Shown here: positions 15,242 to 23,870 of the stretch, in pieces
How positions within the stretch are numbered: position 1 is the first letter of the stretch
How the letters are laid out: each line of letters opens with the position of its first letter
NCBI GenBank assembly: GCA_030654695.1
Contig: JAURWY010000034.1
Span: forward strand, 124,001 to 188,000
DNA: 64,000 bases
Source of the DNA: Polaromonas sp.
GTDB taxonomy: Bacteria > Pseudomonadota > Gammaproteobacteria > Burkholderiales > Burkholderiaceae_C
Reading direction: 5' to 3'
Notes under the pieces: generated by a model
Told to the model about the DNA's origin: nothing
What the model saw: only the letters and a program-made list of their open reading frames with translations
Database searches by the model: none
Made by a program: the position numbers and the translations under genes

Positions 15242-16897
15242 TCACGCCAGCACGTCCAACACGCTGCTGGAGCCCCCTTGGCGAACACCCCCAACGGCCA
15301 GTGGTCCAACCACCGACTGACTCGCTCCGCCGTCAGCGTCGCTTTCTTTTGGCGAATTGCCGCGAGGCGTTTGCGAGGGTGTCGGATTTCCGCCAGATTG
15401 ACGCGCAGAATCTCCATTCACCCAGACATTAGCAACTGCCGTGCCTGATTGGGACAAGCTTTCGCGCAACTTAGACAGACCCTGCGTGATTAGTTCACGC
15501 GTGAGCGGGTTGTCAGACCTGAAGATGGCGTCCAGACCACCCGAGCGCATTTGAAGTTCAAGGTCAATTCGACCCAGGCTGGCCGGATCCATGCGCATCT
15601 GCATCTTCCATTCGCCGCGCTCAATCTGCGCTTGCAGACGCTGTCCAAGCGCCTGGCCCAGACGATCGGCCAGTTGCTGGTAATTTTCGGCACGCAGGCC
15701 TGCTTGGCTCAAGTTGGCCGCATCGGGCGTCAAGGTCAATGAGCCGGAAGCTTTGCGGCTGCCATCTTGCGGCAAGGTGGCCAAGCCCGCTGTGTCGGCG
15801 TCGCTCACGGCAGACGAGGCGCCATCCAGGGCTTCCAACGAATCAAGGGGTTCGCCCAGCGAACCTGCCGGGGTGAAGAACTGACGCATGTCCAGAGGTG
15901 CTTGGCCAGCACTGGCCGTAACGATGGCGTTGGCCGTGAGATTACCCCAGGCTTGCGCCTGGCCATTGCCTGACAAGCTTGCCAGCCGGCGCGTCAAAGC
16001 CGTGATGGCTTCGCGCGGCAACAACAACTCTACGCGCAAGGCATCTTTCATGGCCTCATCGGCCACGGCCGGCTGCACTTCACCCATGGCGGCAGGCCCG
16101 GTCAATGCGGCCTGAACAGGTGCTTTGGTCACTTGCCAAGCCAAATCAGTGGCCACCACAGCCGTCAGCGCCGCTTGTTTGGCCTCAGCGGACACGGCGT
16201 GTCCAGTCGTTGGCGGCAAACTCATGGCCTGAGAGACAAGCGGTGGCGTTGACAAAAAATAAGCCGCAGGAACAGACATTGACGCGGGGATGCCGCTACC
16301 GTCAGGGGCCGCAGAACTGACAACCGCATCAATCACATCAACCGGCGCCTGCAAAGCCAAGGGGCTGGCGTTCAATACCGTCAGCGGCGTCAGCGAAGGG
16401 TCCACGAAGGCTGGCGCGACAGGGGCCAGCGAGAGCTCAGGGGAGACCGATGAAAGGCCAGACTGCCCTTGCCCCACAAGCACCTGACCCGCCAAAAAGT
16501 AGCCCGCACCGAGGGTTGCAGAAGTCGCGGACAAACCACTCACGCCAGCGGGTGGTGGCGCGGCCATCTCGCCAAACAAAGACGCCAGCGTCGTTTCGTC
16601 CAGACCTTGGGATCTGGCAAAAGCCATCAGGCTGCCGGCGTCTGGTACCGGCTTTGCAGCCGTGATCACTTCGATCTGCGACCCCAAAGAAACGGCTTGT
16701 AAACCGGCCTCGGCCAAACCCGCAGCGGCAAGACCTTGCCGCTGCGGGTCAGCCAGCATGCTGCTCAGTAAATTGGCAAAGTCAGCACCACGCAACATGG
16801 CGCCGGGTGCAGCACCAGGGGGCGAAACACCCTGCACAGCCGGGACAGACGGGCTGGGTGAGGCCATGAAGGATGAAGAAAGAAGGTTTGCGTCCAT
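15242..16897 (-). CDS. fliK: Flagellar hook-length control protein FliK
   Basis: FliK is the exported ruler that measures the hook and tells FlhB to switch substrates. The 551-aa protein has a long, low-complexity Ala/Ser/Leu/Pro-rich N-terminal part and a conserved C-terminal domain (about 405-510) with LADRLGQALGQRLQAQI, WKMQMRMDPASLGRIDLEL and LRESLSQSGTAVANVWVN. It is the first gene of the minus-strand fliKLMNOPQR-flhB operon and is divergent from flhA across a 204-base gap. A second FliK-type protein is encoded at 2061-3161. Confidence 0.92.
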   Translation of the reverse strand: MDANLLSSSFMASPSPSVPAVQGVSPPGAAPGAMLRGADFANLLSSMLADPQRQGLAAAGLAEAGLQAVSLGSQIEVITAAKPVPDAGSLMAFARSQGLDETTLASLFGEMAAPPPAGVSGLSATSATLGAGYFLAGQVLVGQGQSGLSSVSPELSLAPVAPAFVDPSLTPLTVLNASPLALQAPVDVIDAVVSSAAPDGSGIPASMSVPAAYFLSTPPLVSQAMSLPPTTGHAVSAEAKQAALTAVVATDLAWQVTKAPVQAALTGPAAMGEVQPAVADEAMKDALRVELLLPREAITALTRRLASLSGNGQAQAWGNLTANAIVTASAGQAPLDMRQFFTPAGSLGEPLDSLEALDGASSAVSDADTAGLATLPQDGSRKASGSLTLTPDAANLSQAGLRAENYQQLADRLGQALGQRLQAQIERGEWKMQMRMDPASLGRIDLELQMRSGGLDAIFRSDNPLTRELITQGLSKLRESLSQSGTAVANVWVNGDSARQSGGNPTPSQTPRGNSPKESDADGGASQSVVGPLAVGGVRQGGSSSVLDVLA

Positions 16898-17034
16898 GTG
16901 ATTTTTGCGTGAGGAAACTGGGTAATCAAGTCATCCGTGGGTCGGGCTGACAACTACACAGCAAAAACCGTGACCGGACAGATCTTGCCGCTTCAGTCCA
17001 AGCCCGAAACGCCTCCTGACCTGTCGACTTTGCA

Positions 17035-17050
17035 TGGCACAGACTTTGCA
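17035..17050 (+). promoter_or_regulatory. Sigma-54 (-24/-12) promoter of flhA
   Basis: The site reads TGGCAC-AGACT-TTGCA, close to the RpoN consensus, with GG (17036-17037) and GC (17048-17049) 10 bases apart. It lies about 50 bases before flhA and points toward it. No equally good site was found on the minus strand for fliK in the same gap. It fits control by the sigma-54 activator at 5682-6833. Confidence 0.78.
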
Positions 17051-17101
17051 GAGTAAGACCAGCGAACTCAGTTTTAACGTTTTTCACCGACTAATAGCCC
17101 A

Positions 17102-19213
17102 ATGAACACATTGACCCTGTCAAGTATTCGACAGAGCCTGAACGGCTTCAACCTCAAAGGGTTGGGCATTCCGGCGCTTGTCTTACTGATCACGGCAATG
17201 TTGGTGTTGCCCTTCCCGCCGTGGTTGCTGGACATTCTGTTCACCTTCAATATTGCCACCAGCCTGCTGATCATCATGATCGCCATCGGCACCCGCAAGC
17301 CGCTGGAGTTTTCATCCTTTCCATCGGTGTTGCTGTTTGCAACCATGTTGCGGCTGGGCCTCAACGTCGCGTCGACGCGGGTTGTCTTGGTCAGCGGCCA
17401 TGAGGGTGAAGAAGCTGCCGGCAAGGTGGTGGCGGCTTTCGGTCACATCGTCATTGGCGGCAACTACGTGGTGGGTTTCATCATTTTTGCCATTCTGATG
17501 ATCATCAACTTCATTGTGGTGACCAAGGGTGCCGGACGGGTCTCAGAGGTCAACGCGCGCTTCACGCTGGACGCCATGCCAGGCAAGCAAATGTCGATTG
17601 ACGCTGACCTCAACGCGGGCGTGATCGATCAGGAAACCGCCAAAAAGCGGCGCGAAGAGCTGTCGCAAGAGTCAGACTTTTTCGGTTCGATGGACGGTGC
17701 CTCCAAGTTCGTCAGCGGTGACGCAGTTGCCGGCCTGCTGATTTTGATCATCAACTTGGTCGGCGGCTTGGCGATCGGTGTCTTGCAGCATGATTTGTCG
17801 TTGTCTGAAGCGGGCCGCATCTACACCCTGCTGACCATTGGTGACGGACTGGTGGCGCAGATCCCGTCGCTGTTCCTGTCACTGGCCACCGCCATCATCG
17901 TGACCCGGGTCACGACCTCAGAGTCGATGACCGAGCAGGCCACGACCCAGCTGTCGAACCCCTCTGCCCTCTTCATCTCTGCCAGTATTTTGGCCATTCT
18001 GGGCCTCGTGCCCGGCATGCCGCATTTCGTCTTCTTGTTGCTGGCCAGTGGTTGCGCCGGCATCGGCTTCATGGTCCTGCGCCGCAATAGCATGCCGGAA
18101 ACCAATAGCCCTGCAGGCATCGCCCGTGCTGCGGCTGAAAGTGGCATTGAAGAACCCAAAGAGCTCGATTGGGATGACGTTGACCAGGTTGACCTGATTG
18201 GCTTGGAGATTGGCTACGGTTTGATCCCGCTGGTCAACCCCGAAGCCGGTGGGCAGCTGATGGCGCGCGTCAAAGGCGTGCGCAAAAAACTCTCCGTCGA
18301 ACTCGGCTTTTTGATTCAGCCGGTGCGCATCCGTGACGCCCTGAACATTGATCCGGACACGTATCACATCGTGCTGAAAGGTGTGATCCGCGGCAAAGGC
18401 GAGATTCGCGTCGGCCGCGAAATGGCCATCAACCCGGGCCAGGTCTACGGCACGCTCGAGGGCGTTGCCTGCAAAGAACCGGCCTTTGGATTGGATGCCG
18501 TCTGGATTGACCCGTCACAACGCGACCACGCCCGCACGCTGGGCTACACCGTGGTCGACGCCAGCACAGCGGTGGCCACACACTTGAACAAGGTGCTGCG
18601 CGACAACGCCGCCGACCTGCTCAGCCACGACGAAGTGCAGCAACTGCTCGACAAGCTGGCCGCCAAGTCACCCAAGCTGGTGGAAGACTTGGTGCCGGGC
18701 AAACTGTCACTGGGCGTGGTCACCCGCACCTTGCAAAACGTGCTGGGCGAGTCGGTCTCGATCCGCGACATGCGGACCATTGTTGAAGCGCTGTCTGAAG
18801 CCTGCGGTCGCACGCAAGACCCGGATCAGCTGACCTCGATCATTCGCCCCAAACTCGGCCGGATGATTGTGCAAGGGCTGGTTGACGCACAAAACGGTTT
18901 GTCTGTCATCACCCTCGATCCCGGCTTGGAGCAGCTGCTGCACAACGTACTGCAGCAAAGCGGCCCGAATCAAAACATGGTGCTTGAACCTGGCTTGGCC
19001 GAGCGCCTCTTCAGCGCGCTGCGCGAAGGCGCACGCGCCGTTGAAGAACAAGGTCACCCGGCCGTGCTGGTGGTCTCACCGGCCATTCGGCCATGGCTCT
19101 CCAAGGCTGTGCGCTTCAGGGTCACCGACTTGACCATCTTGTCATACAGCGAAATTCCTGAGGACCAAATGGTCAAAGTTATTCACACCGTGCACGCCGA
19201 ATCCAAAAAATAA
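17102..19213 (+). CDS. flhA: Flagellar export gate protein FlhA
   Basis: FlhA is the large export-gate protein that couples proton flow to export and docks chaperone-substrate complexes. The 703-aa protein has about eight membrane segments in residues 20-330, the FHIPEP-family loop (FTLDAMPGKQMSIDADLNAG) with conserved charged residues, and a soluble C-terminal domain from about 350. Length and features are typical. It opens an operon with flhF, flhG and fliA (12-base gap, then overlap, then close spacing). Confidence 0.98.
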   Translation: MNTLTLSSIRQSLNGFNLKGLGIPALVLLITAMLVLPFPPWLLDILFTFNIATSLLIIMIAIGTRKPLEFSSFPSVLLFATMLRLGLNVASTRVVLVSGHEGEEAAGKVVAAFGHIVIGGNYVVGFIIFAILMIINFIVVTKGAGRVSEVNARFTLDAMPGKQMSIDADLNAGVIDQETAKKRREELSQESDFFGSMDGASKFVSGDAVAGLLILIINLVGGLAIGVLQHDLSLSEAGRIYTLLTIGDGLVAQIPSLFLSLATAIIVTRVTTSESMTEQATTQLSNPSALFISASILAILGLVPGMPHFVFLLLASGCAGIGFMVLRRNSMPETNSPAGIARAAAESGIEEPKELDWDDVDQVDLIGLEIGYGLIPLVNPEAGGQLMARVKGVRKKLSVELGFLIQPVRIRDALNIDPDTYHIVLKGVIRGKGEIRVGREMAINPGQVYGTLEGVACKEPAFGLDAVWIDPSQRDHARTLGYTVVDASTAVATHLNKVLRDNAADLLSHDEVQQLLDKLAAKSPKLVEDLVPGKLSLGVVTRTLQNVLGESVSIRDMRTIVEALSEACGRTQDPDQLTSIIRPKLGRMIVQGLVDAQNGLSVITLDPGLEQLLHNVLQQSGPNQNMVLEPGLAERLFSALREGARAVEEQGHPAVLVVSPAIRPWLSKAVRFRVTDLTILSYSEIPEDQMVKVIHTVHAESKK

Positions 19214-19225
19214 CCCCCTACTGCC

Positions 19226-20527
19226 ATGCAACTCAAGCGAATACTTGCCCGCGATACGCGCACCGCCACCGACAAGGCGATAGCGCTCTATGGCTCAGAC
19301 GTCCTGATCATCTCCAACCATTTGGTCAACGGCCAGACCGAATTGGTGGTCGCACTCGACTTGCCGGAAGCCGAAACGGTCGCCACAGCCAGCGCCGTTC
19401 GTGCGGTGTCGTTGCTGGACATCAAAACGAACAAATCAGCGCCCGGCGCAGTGCCAAACCCTGAAAAAATCAATTTTCGGGACAGCCTGATTCAGGCGGA
19501 GTGGGAGGCCTCGCCATCCATCGAGCCAGAACCCATGTCGACGCAGAAGAGCCCAGCAGCCAACCCAGAAGACGCCCGCGACTATTTGCGCGGCCGGGAA
19601 ATTGTCGATCTGGTCCGCGACGAACTGGCCTTGATTCGCCGGGAATTCCGCTTGAACCAACAAACCACGGGCTGGCAGAGCGGCCTGAGCCTGTCGCCCG
19701 AGGTGCAACCTCTGGCGCGTGCACTTGGCGAAGCGTCGATACCACAAGAGCTGCGCGCCTTGTTGTTAGACACCCTCAAAGACCACGCCACGCCAGCCAA
19801 AGCCATGAAGGCGCTGCAAGCGCAGTTGACACACGCTTTAGAGCAGCCTGCTGTGACCTTGCCCGCAACCGGCGTGCACTTGCTGGCGGGCCCCTCTGGC
19901 GCTGGAAAAACCTTGATGACAGCGCGTCTGGCGCGTCATGCCGAGGCCTTGCATGGCGCTCACCAAGTCGCCATCATCAGTTACCAAGACGTTCGGGCAG
20001 GCGCCTGGAGTCAAACGCAAATGCTGGCATCGCAGCTTGGAATTGACAGTTTTCGGGCCGCCGATGCAGGCACCTTGGCGCTGCTGCTGAATGAGCTGTC
20101 ACAACGCAAGTTGGTGTTGATTGACACGCCGGGCGTGCAAATGAGCGAGCGCGTGGCCGAGGTCTTGCTGGTCCAGGCAGACTGTGCTTGCCATGCCGTT
20201 GTGCCGGCCGACGCCTCCAGTGCGACCCTCGCCAAATTGATCGGCAGTGGCATTGCTTGGCGCAGCCTGCTGGTGAGTAAAGTTGACGAAAGCACCCAGC
20301 CTTGGCCATTACTTCACTTTCTGAGCAATAATTCTCTCGGTTTGGCAGGTGCCAGTCATGGCGTTCATGTGATTGACTTGGTTCAAGATTTCCCAGTGCA
20401 ACAACTTGTCGCGCTTGGCTTGGCTCAGCTGGAGGCTGCCACCCCACAGACCGACCCTAAAATAGCCAGCGGATTTGTCGAACGCCGAGCCCTTCGTCAG
20501 TTCCACCTGAATGTGGTGCCAGCATGA
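19226..20527 (+). CDS. flhF: Flagellar biosynthesis GTPase FlhF
   Basis: FlhF is an SRP-type GTPase that marks the cell pole for flagellar assembly. The 433-aa protein has the family N-terminus (MQLKRILARDTRTA, YGSDVLIISN), a variable B region, a helical N domain and a G domain with P-loop GPSGAGKT (222-229) and DTPG (300-303) where SRP GTPases usually have DTAG. The end of the gene overlaps flhG as ATGA. With flhG it argues for polar flagella of controlled number. Confidence 0.95.
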   Translation: MQLKRILARDTRTATDKAIALYGSDVLIISNHLVNGQTELVVALDLPEAETVATASAVRAVSLLDIKTNKSAPGAVPNPEKINFRDSLIQAEWEASPSIEPEPMSTQKSPAANPEDARDYLRGREIVDLVRDELALIRREFRLNQQTTGWQSGLSLSPEVQPLARALGEASIPQELRALLLDTLKDHATPAKAMKALQAQLTHALEQPAVTLPATGVHLLAGPSGAGKTLMTARLARHAEALHGAHQVAIISYQDVRAGAWSQTQMLASQLGIDSFRAADAGTLALLLNELSQRKLVLIDTPGVQMSERVAEVLLVQADCACHAVVPADASSATLAKLIGSGIAWRSLLVSKVDESTQPWPLLHFLSNNSLGLAGASHGVHVIDLVQDFPVQQLVALGLAQLEAATPQTDPKIASGFVERRALRQFHLNVVPA

Positions 20528-21366
20528 AGCACCACACCCTGAAGGATCGCATGAGCAAGCCATCACGTACGCAAGTCATCGGCATCGCCAGCGGCAAAGG
20601 CGGCGTCGGTAAAACCATCGTCTCTGTCAATCTGGCGGTTGCCCTGCAACTCATGGGAAAACGTGTCATGTTGCTGGATGCTGACTTGGGCATGGCAAAC
20701 GCACAAATTGCGCTGGGCACCCGCTGCACCTATAACCTGAGTCACTTTCTCAGCGGCGAAAAAACGCTAGAAGAAATCATCGTCACGACGCGCTCCGGCA
20801 TTCGCTTGGTGCCTGGCGCTTCCGGCATGCAAGACATGGCGGCTCTGAGCCAGCTGCAAGCCGCCAGCATCGTCCAAGCTTTCAGCGCACTGGAAGAAGA
20901 TATCGACTATTTGATCGTCGACATGGCCGCCGGTATTTCACCTTCGGTGCTGGCTTTCATGGCCGCCTGTCCGCGGCGCTACATCGTCGTGCGCGATGAC
21001 CCTTCTTCGATTGCCGACGCTTACGGCACCATCAAGGTGTTGATTCAGGAATTCGGCCTGAGCGAAATCTACCTGGTGCTCAATGGCATGAACAGTCAGA
21101 AGGAAGGTCAGGTGCTGTTTGACCGCATGAACCAGGTCTGCGCACGTTTTCTGAACCAAAGCGTCCAGTACTTGGCGACCATTGAAAATGACGTGAACAT
21201 TCATCTGTCATTGAAAAAATACCAGTCAGTGCTTGAATTTGCCCCTGACAGCACCGGTGCCCGCGACTTCCGTCGACTGGCGGATGCCACTGAACAACTC
21301 GAGCCGATCGAAGAGGCCTCAGGTGGACTTGAGTTTTTCGTCGAGAGGCTGGTCCGCCGGACCTGA
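20524..21366 (+). CDS. flhG: MinD-like flagellar number regulator FlhG (FleN)
   Basis: FlhG is a MinD/ParA-type ATPase that limits flagellar number and acts on FlhF and the FleQ-type activator. The 280-aa protein has the deviant Walker A GKGGVGKT near residue 20 (context IGIASGKGGVGKTIVSVNLA), the switch I region LLDADLGMANAQIALG and switch II (YLIVDMAAGISPS). ATG 20524 overlaps the flhF stop; an internal ATG at 20551 is a less likely start. FlhG could bind the activator encoded at 5682. Confidence 0.94.
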   Translation: MKHHTLKDRMSKPSRTQVIGIASGKGGVGKTIVSVNLAVALQLMGKRVMLLDADLGMANAQIALGTRCTYNLSHFLSGEKTLEEIIVTTRSGIRLVPGASGMQDMAALSQLQAASIVQAFSALEEDIDYLIVDMAAGISPSVLAFMAACPRRYIVVRDDPSSIADAYGTIKVLIQEFGLSEIYLVLNGMNSQKEGQVLFDRMNQVCARFLNQSVQYLATIENDVNIHLSLKKYQSVLEFAPDSTGARDFRRLADATEQLEPIEEASGGLEFFVERLVRRT

Positions 21367-21370
21367 AAAA

Positions 21371-22114
21371 ATGGCTCCCCCTATTCGTCTGTACGAAGAA
21401 GTTCAAAACAACCACGAAGCCTTGGTGCTGGCGCACATGGGCATGGTCAAGCGCGTGGCGCTGCACCTGAAGGTGCGCATCCCGCCGTTCATGGAGCTGG
21501 ATGAACTGATTCAGGTTGGCATGATCGGCCTGTTGGAAGCGGCACGCGCGTTCAACCCGGCAAAAGGCATTGAGTTTGAAGGCTTCGCCCACAGCCGGGT
21601 GCGCGGCGCCATTCTGGATGAAGTGCGGCGTTTGTCGTTTTTGCCGCGCTCGGCGGTTGCCTTCAACAAATCGCACAGCAAAGCCACTGACGCCCTCGCC
21701 TCTGAGCTGGGCCGAATTCCCACACAAACAGAATTAGCCGAGCACGTCGGCAAAGACTTGGATGCGTTTCAGAAAGAGCGCGGCCAGGCCAAACGCTTTG
21801 AAACCTACTCGATGGAGGTCATGAACGATGAGGTCATGAACATCGCTGACGACAGCTCGCAGCAGCCTGACGCTATCGTTGAACACGCCCAGTTCATGGG
21901 TGCTGTGGCCGGCGCTATCGGCGAGTTGGCCGAACGCGACCAGTTGCTGATGAACCTCTACTACGTCGAAGAGCTCAACCTCAAAGAGATTGGTGAAGTG
22001 CTGGGCGTGACTGAATCACGTGTCAGTCAGCTCTTGAGCGCCGTTGTCAAAAAACTTCGCTTGACCCTGCAGGTGGCTGAACCGCCCTCTGGTAAGCCGC
22101 GCAGCCGCGGTTGA
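21371..22114 (+). CDS. fliA: RNA polymerase sigma-28 factor FliA
   Basis: FliA directs transcription of late flagellar, motor and filament genes. The ATG at 21371, four bases after the flhG stop region, gives 247 aa. An in-frame ATG at 21233 lies deep inside flhG and is rejected. Region 2 (MELDELIQVGMIGLLEAARA, SRVRGAILDEVRRL) and region 4 (LNLKEIGEVLGVTESRVSQL) are clear. It closes the sigma-54-driven flhA operon, so sigma-54 output feeds the three sigma-28 promoters in this window. Confidence 0.97.
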   Translation: MAPPIRLYEEVQNNHEALVLAHMGMVKRVALHLKVRIPPFMELDELIQVGMIGLLEAARAFNPAKGIEFEGFAHSRVRGAILDEVRRLSFLPRSAVAFNKSHSKATDALASELGRIPTQTELAEHVGKDLDAFQKERGQAKRFETYSMEVMNDEVMNIADDSSQQPDAIVEHAQFMGAVAGAIGELAERDQLLMNLYYVEELNLKEIGEVLGVTESRVSQLLSAVVKKLRLTLQVAEPPSGKPRSRG

Positions 22115-22155
22115 GCGCCTAGAAAGCCTCCCAGCGGCTACTTTCAGAGGCTACT

Positions 22156-22464
22156 TCAAAGCTGAGCCCCAGCATACATGTGACGCCCGGTATGCGTCGG
22201 GTCACCCCCTTCGTCTTGCCCACCCTTTACGACTGAGAATGCGGTGATGCCTTTGTTAGATTTTTTGATCTTTTCAAAGAGTTTTTCAGCATCCGGAAAT
22301 CGCGTCCAGCGGTTCGGATCACTTTGATGATGCATGACAAGGACGGGCAAATCGAGCGACTGCTGCACGTCAGTCTCGTTTCTACTGCCGCTGAAGATGA
22401 CACCCGCCAGCATTTTTTGCATGACAGATTTCCTTGAATTCGAGCCATTGTAAAAGACCAACAA
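22156..22464 (-). pseudogene. C-terminal fragment of an alpha/beta-hydrolase-like protein
   Basis: The 102-codon frame resembles only the last third of a bacterial alpha/beta hydrolase. It keeps the acid-residue strand (LPVLVMHHQSDPNRWT), a following helix (ADAEKLFEKIKK-like FPDAEKLFEKI) and the C-terminal GG..GDP...GRHMYAG block with a His. There is no nucleophile GxSxG and no room for the missing 150 or more residues, because fliS and its promoter lie directly upstream. It sits antisense between fliA and fliS. It is best read as a remnant, though a short functional gene cannot be excluded. Confidence 0.6.
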
Positions 22465-22498
22465 GAAGGGTCAGATGAGCCTTCCGAGGCGTCCGACC

Positions 22499-22525
22499 TC
22501 AAGTTTTCCGCTGGCGTTCCGATAC
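22499..22525 (+). promoter_or_regulatory. Sigma-28 (FliA) promoter of fliS-motA-motB
   Basis: A -35 TCAAGTTT (22499-22506) and a -10 TCCGATAC (22518-22525) are separated by 11 bases, nearly identical to the flgM site. It lies 38 bases before fliS and is the only obvious promoter for fliS-motA-motB. It overlaps the presumed upstream region of the antisense hydrolase remnant. Confidence 0.85.
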
Positions 22526-22563
22526 TTGCAGTGTCCACAGTCAGTTAATCAGGAGCAATCGAC

Positions 22564-22980
22564 ATGCGAGTTCATTTCAAGGCCATGGAAAGTTATGGTG
22601 CTGGCAACGTTGCCAGCCAAGCCGTTGTGGCCAACAAGGTGGAACTCATTCAAATGTTGTTTGACGGCTTGATTGAAAGCCTGATGTCGGCCCAAGGTCA
22701 CATTGAGCACGGCGCGATCGCAGAAAAAGGCAAGAGCCTGGCTCGTGCCAACCGTATTTTGTTCGGTCTGCAAGGGGCGCTCGACTTCGAAAAAGGCGGC
22801 GATCTGGCGACCAACTTGAACGAGCTTTACAGCTACGTCACCCGCCGCTTGCTGCACATCAACATGCACAACGATCTGGACGCCTTGCGAGAAGTCCATG
22901 GTTTGATGAGCGAGATTCGCCAAGCTTGGCGCGATGTACCTTCTTTGTTGCCAGCCCGGACCAGCCTCACCGCTCATTGA
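22564..22980 (+). CDS. fliS: Flagellar export chaperone FliS
   Basis: FliS caps newly made flagellin and brings it to FlhA for export. The 138-aa helical protein has the family features: an AMESYGAGNV-like start, LIQMLFDGLIESLMSAQGHIEHG, and the RANRILFGLQGAL and YVTRRLLHINMHNDLDAL helices. FliS genes normally sit after fliD; here it is upstream of motA, so this may be an extra copy. ATG 22564 has an AGGAG ribosome site at 22550-22554; an internal ATG at 22588 (MESYG) also resembles the usual family start. Confidence 0.88.
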   Translation: MRVHFKAMESYGAGNVASQAVVANKVELIQMLFDGLIESLMSAQGHIEHGAIAEKGKSLARANRILFGLQGALDFEKGGDLATNLNELYSYVTRRLLHINMHNDLDALREVHGLMSEIRQAWRDVPSLLPARTSLTAH

Positions 22981-23004
22981 GCCCAATCTGCATGGAGAAA
23001 GTCA

Positions 23005-23868
23005 ATGATTAGCGCTATTGGTATTGTTGTTCTGTTTGTTTGCGTCTTTGGTGGTTTCATCATGGCGGGCGGCAGCATGGCACCCATCATCAAGGCTGCG
23101 CCGATCGAAACGTTCATCATTGGCGGTGCGGCCATTGCCGCCATGCTGGTCGGCAACAGCCCTGCCGTGGTCAAAGGTGCCCTGGGTGGTTTTGGCAAGG
23201 TCTTCAAGGGGCCGAAGTACAAAAAAGACGACTACCTCAGCACCATTTTTGTGGTCTCCAAGATCATGAAAACCCTCAAATCTGAGGGGGCTGTTGCACT
23301 AGAAGCGCACATCGAAAATCCAGAAGCCAGCGCCATTTTTGGCGAATACCCAGCGCTGCTCAAAGACCACGACTTGCTGCACCTGATCACAGACACGATT
23401 CGCTTGCTGGTGGTGTCATCCAGCAACCTGAGTGCTTACGCCGTCGAAGAAGTGATGGACCAGTCCATCAAGACGCATCACCACGGCGCCATGAAACCGG
23501 CGGAAGCTCTGGCCTCGATGGCTGGCGCACTGCCAGCGCTGGGCATTGTGGCTTGCGTGTTGGGTGTAGTGAAAACCATGGGCGCGATTGACCAGCCGCC
23601 AGCTGTTCTGGGAGCCTTGATTGGGGGTGCGCTGGTGGGTACGTTCTTGGGCGTGTTTTTCGCCTACGGCTTGGTGGAGCCCATGGCTGGTCGCCTGAAG
23701 CAGATCATTGAAGACGAGGCAGAAATCTACAAAGTCGTCAAACAAATCATCATCGGCACCATGCACGGCCACCCGATGCCCCTCATCATTGAAGCGGCGC
23801 GTGTTGGCATCAGCCACCACAACCAACCCAGCTTTGCTGAGGTCTTTGACGGCTTACGCGGCAAATAA
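23005..23868 (+). CDS. motA: Flagellar motor stator protein MotA
   Basis: MotA forms the five-subunit ring of the proton-driven stator. The 287-aa protein has four membrane segments (about 5-22, 32-50, 170-190, 200-222), a large cytoplasmic loop with conserved charged residues (EGAVALEAHIENPEAS), and the PALGIVACVLGVVKTMG block with the conserved prolines. It is 24 bases after fliS and 2 bases before motB. Length and features match proton-type MotA rather than PomA. Confidence 0.96.
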   Translation: MISAIGIVVLFVCVFGGFIMAGGSMAPIIKAAPIETFIIGGAAIAAMLVGNSPAVVKGALGGFGKVFKGPKYKKDDYLSTIFVVSKIMKTLKSEGAVALEAHIENPEASAIFGEYPALLKDHDLLHLITDTIRLLVVSSSNLSAYAVEEVMDQSIKTHHHGAMKPAEALASMAGALPALGIVACVLGVVKTMGAIDQPPAVLGALIGGALVGTFLGVFFAYGLVEPMAGRLKQIIEDEAEIYKVVKQIIIGTMHGHPMPLIIEAARVGISHHNQPSFAEVFDGLRGK

Positions 23869-23870
23869 AC

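Noticed and set aside
16898-17101. Sigma-54 promoter for fliK on the minus strand
   Set aside because: The best minus-strand match (around 16961-16976) has 11 rather than 10 bases between the GC and CC marks, so it was not called.
22125-22152. Terminator after fliA (AGCCTC/GAGGCT)
   Set aside because: The 6-bp stem has a 16-base loop and no T-run, so it is too weak to call.
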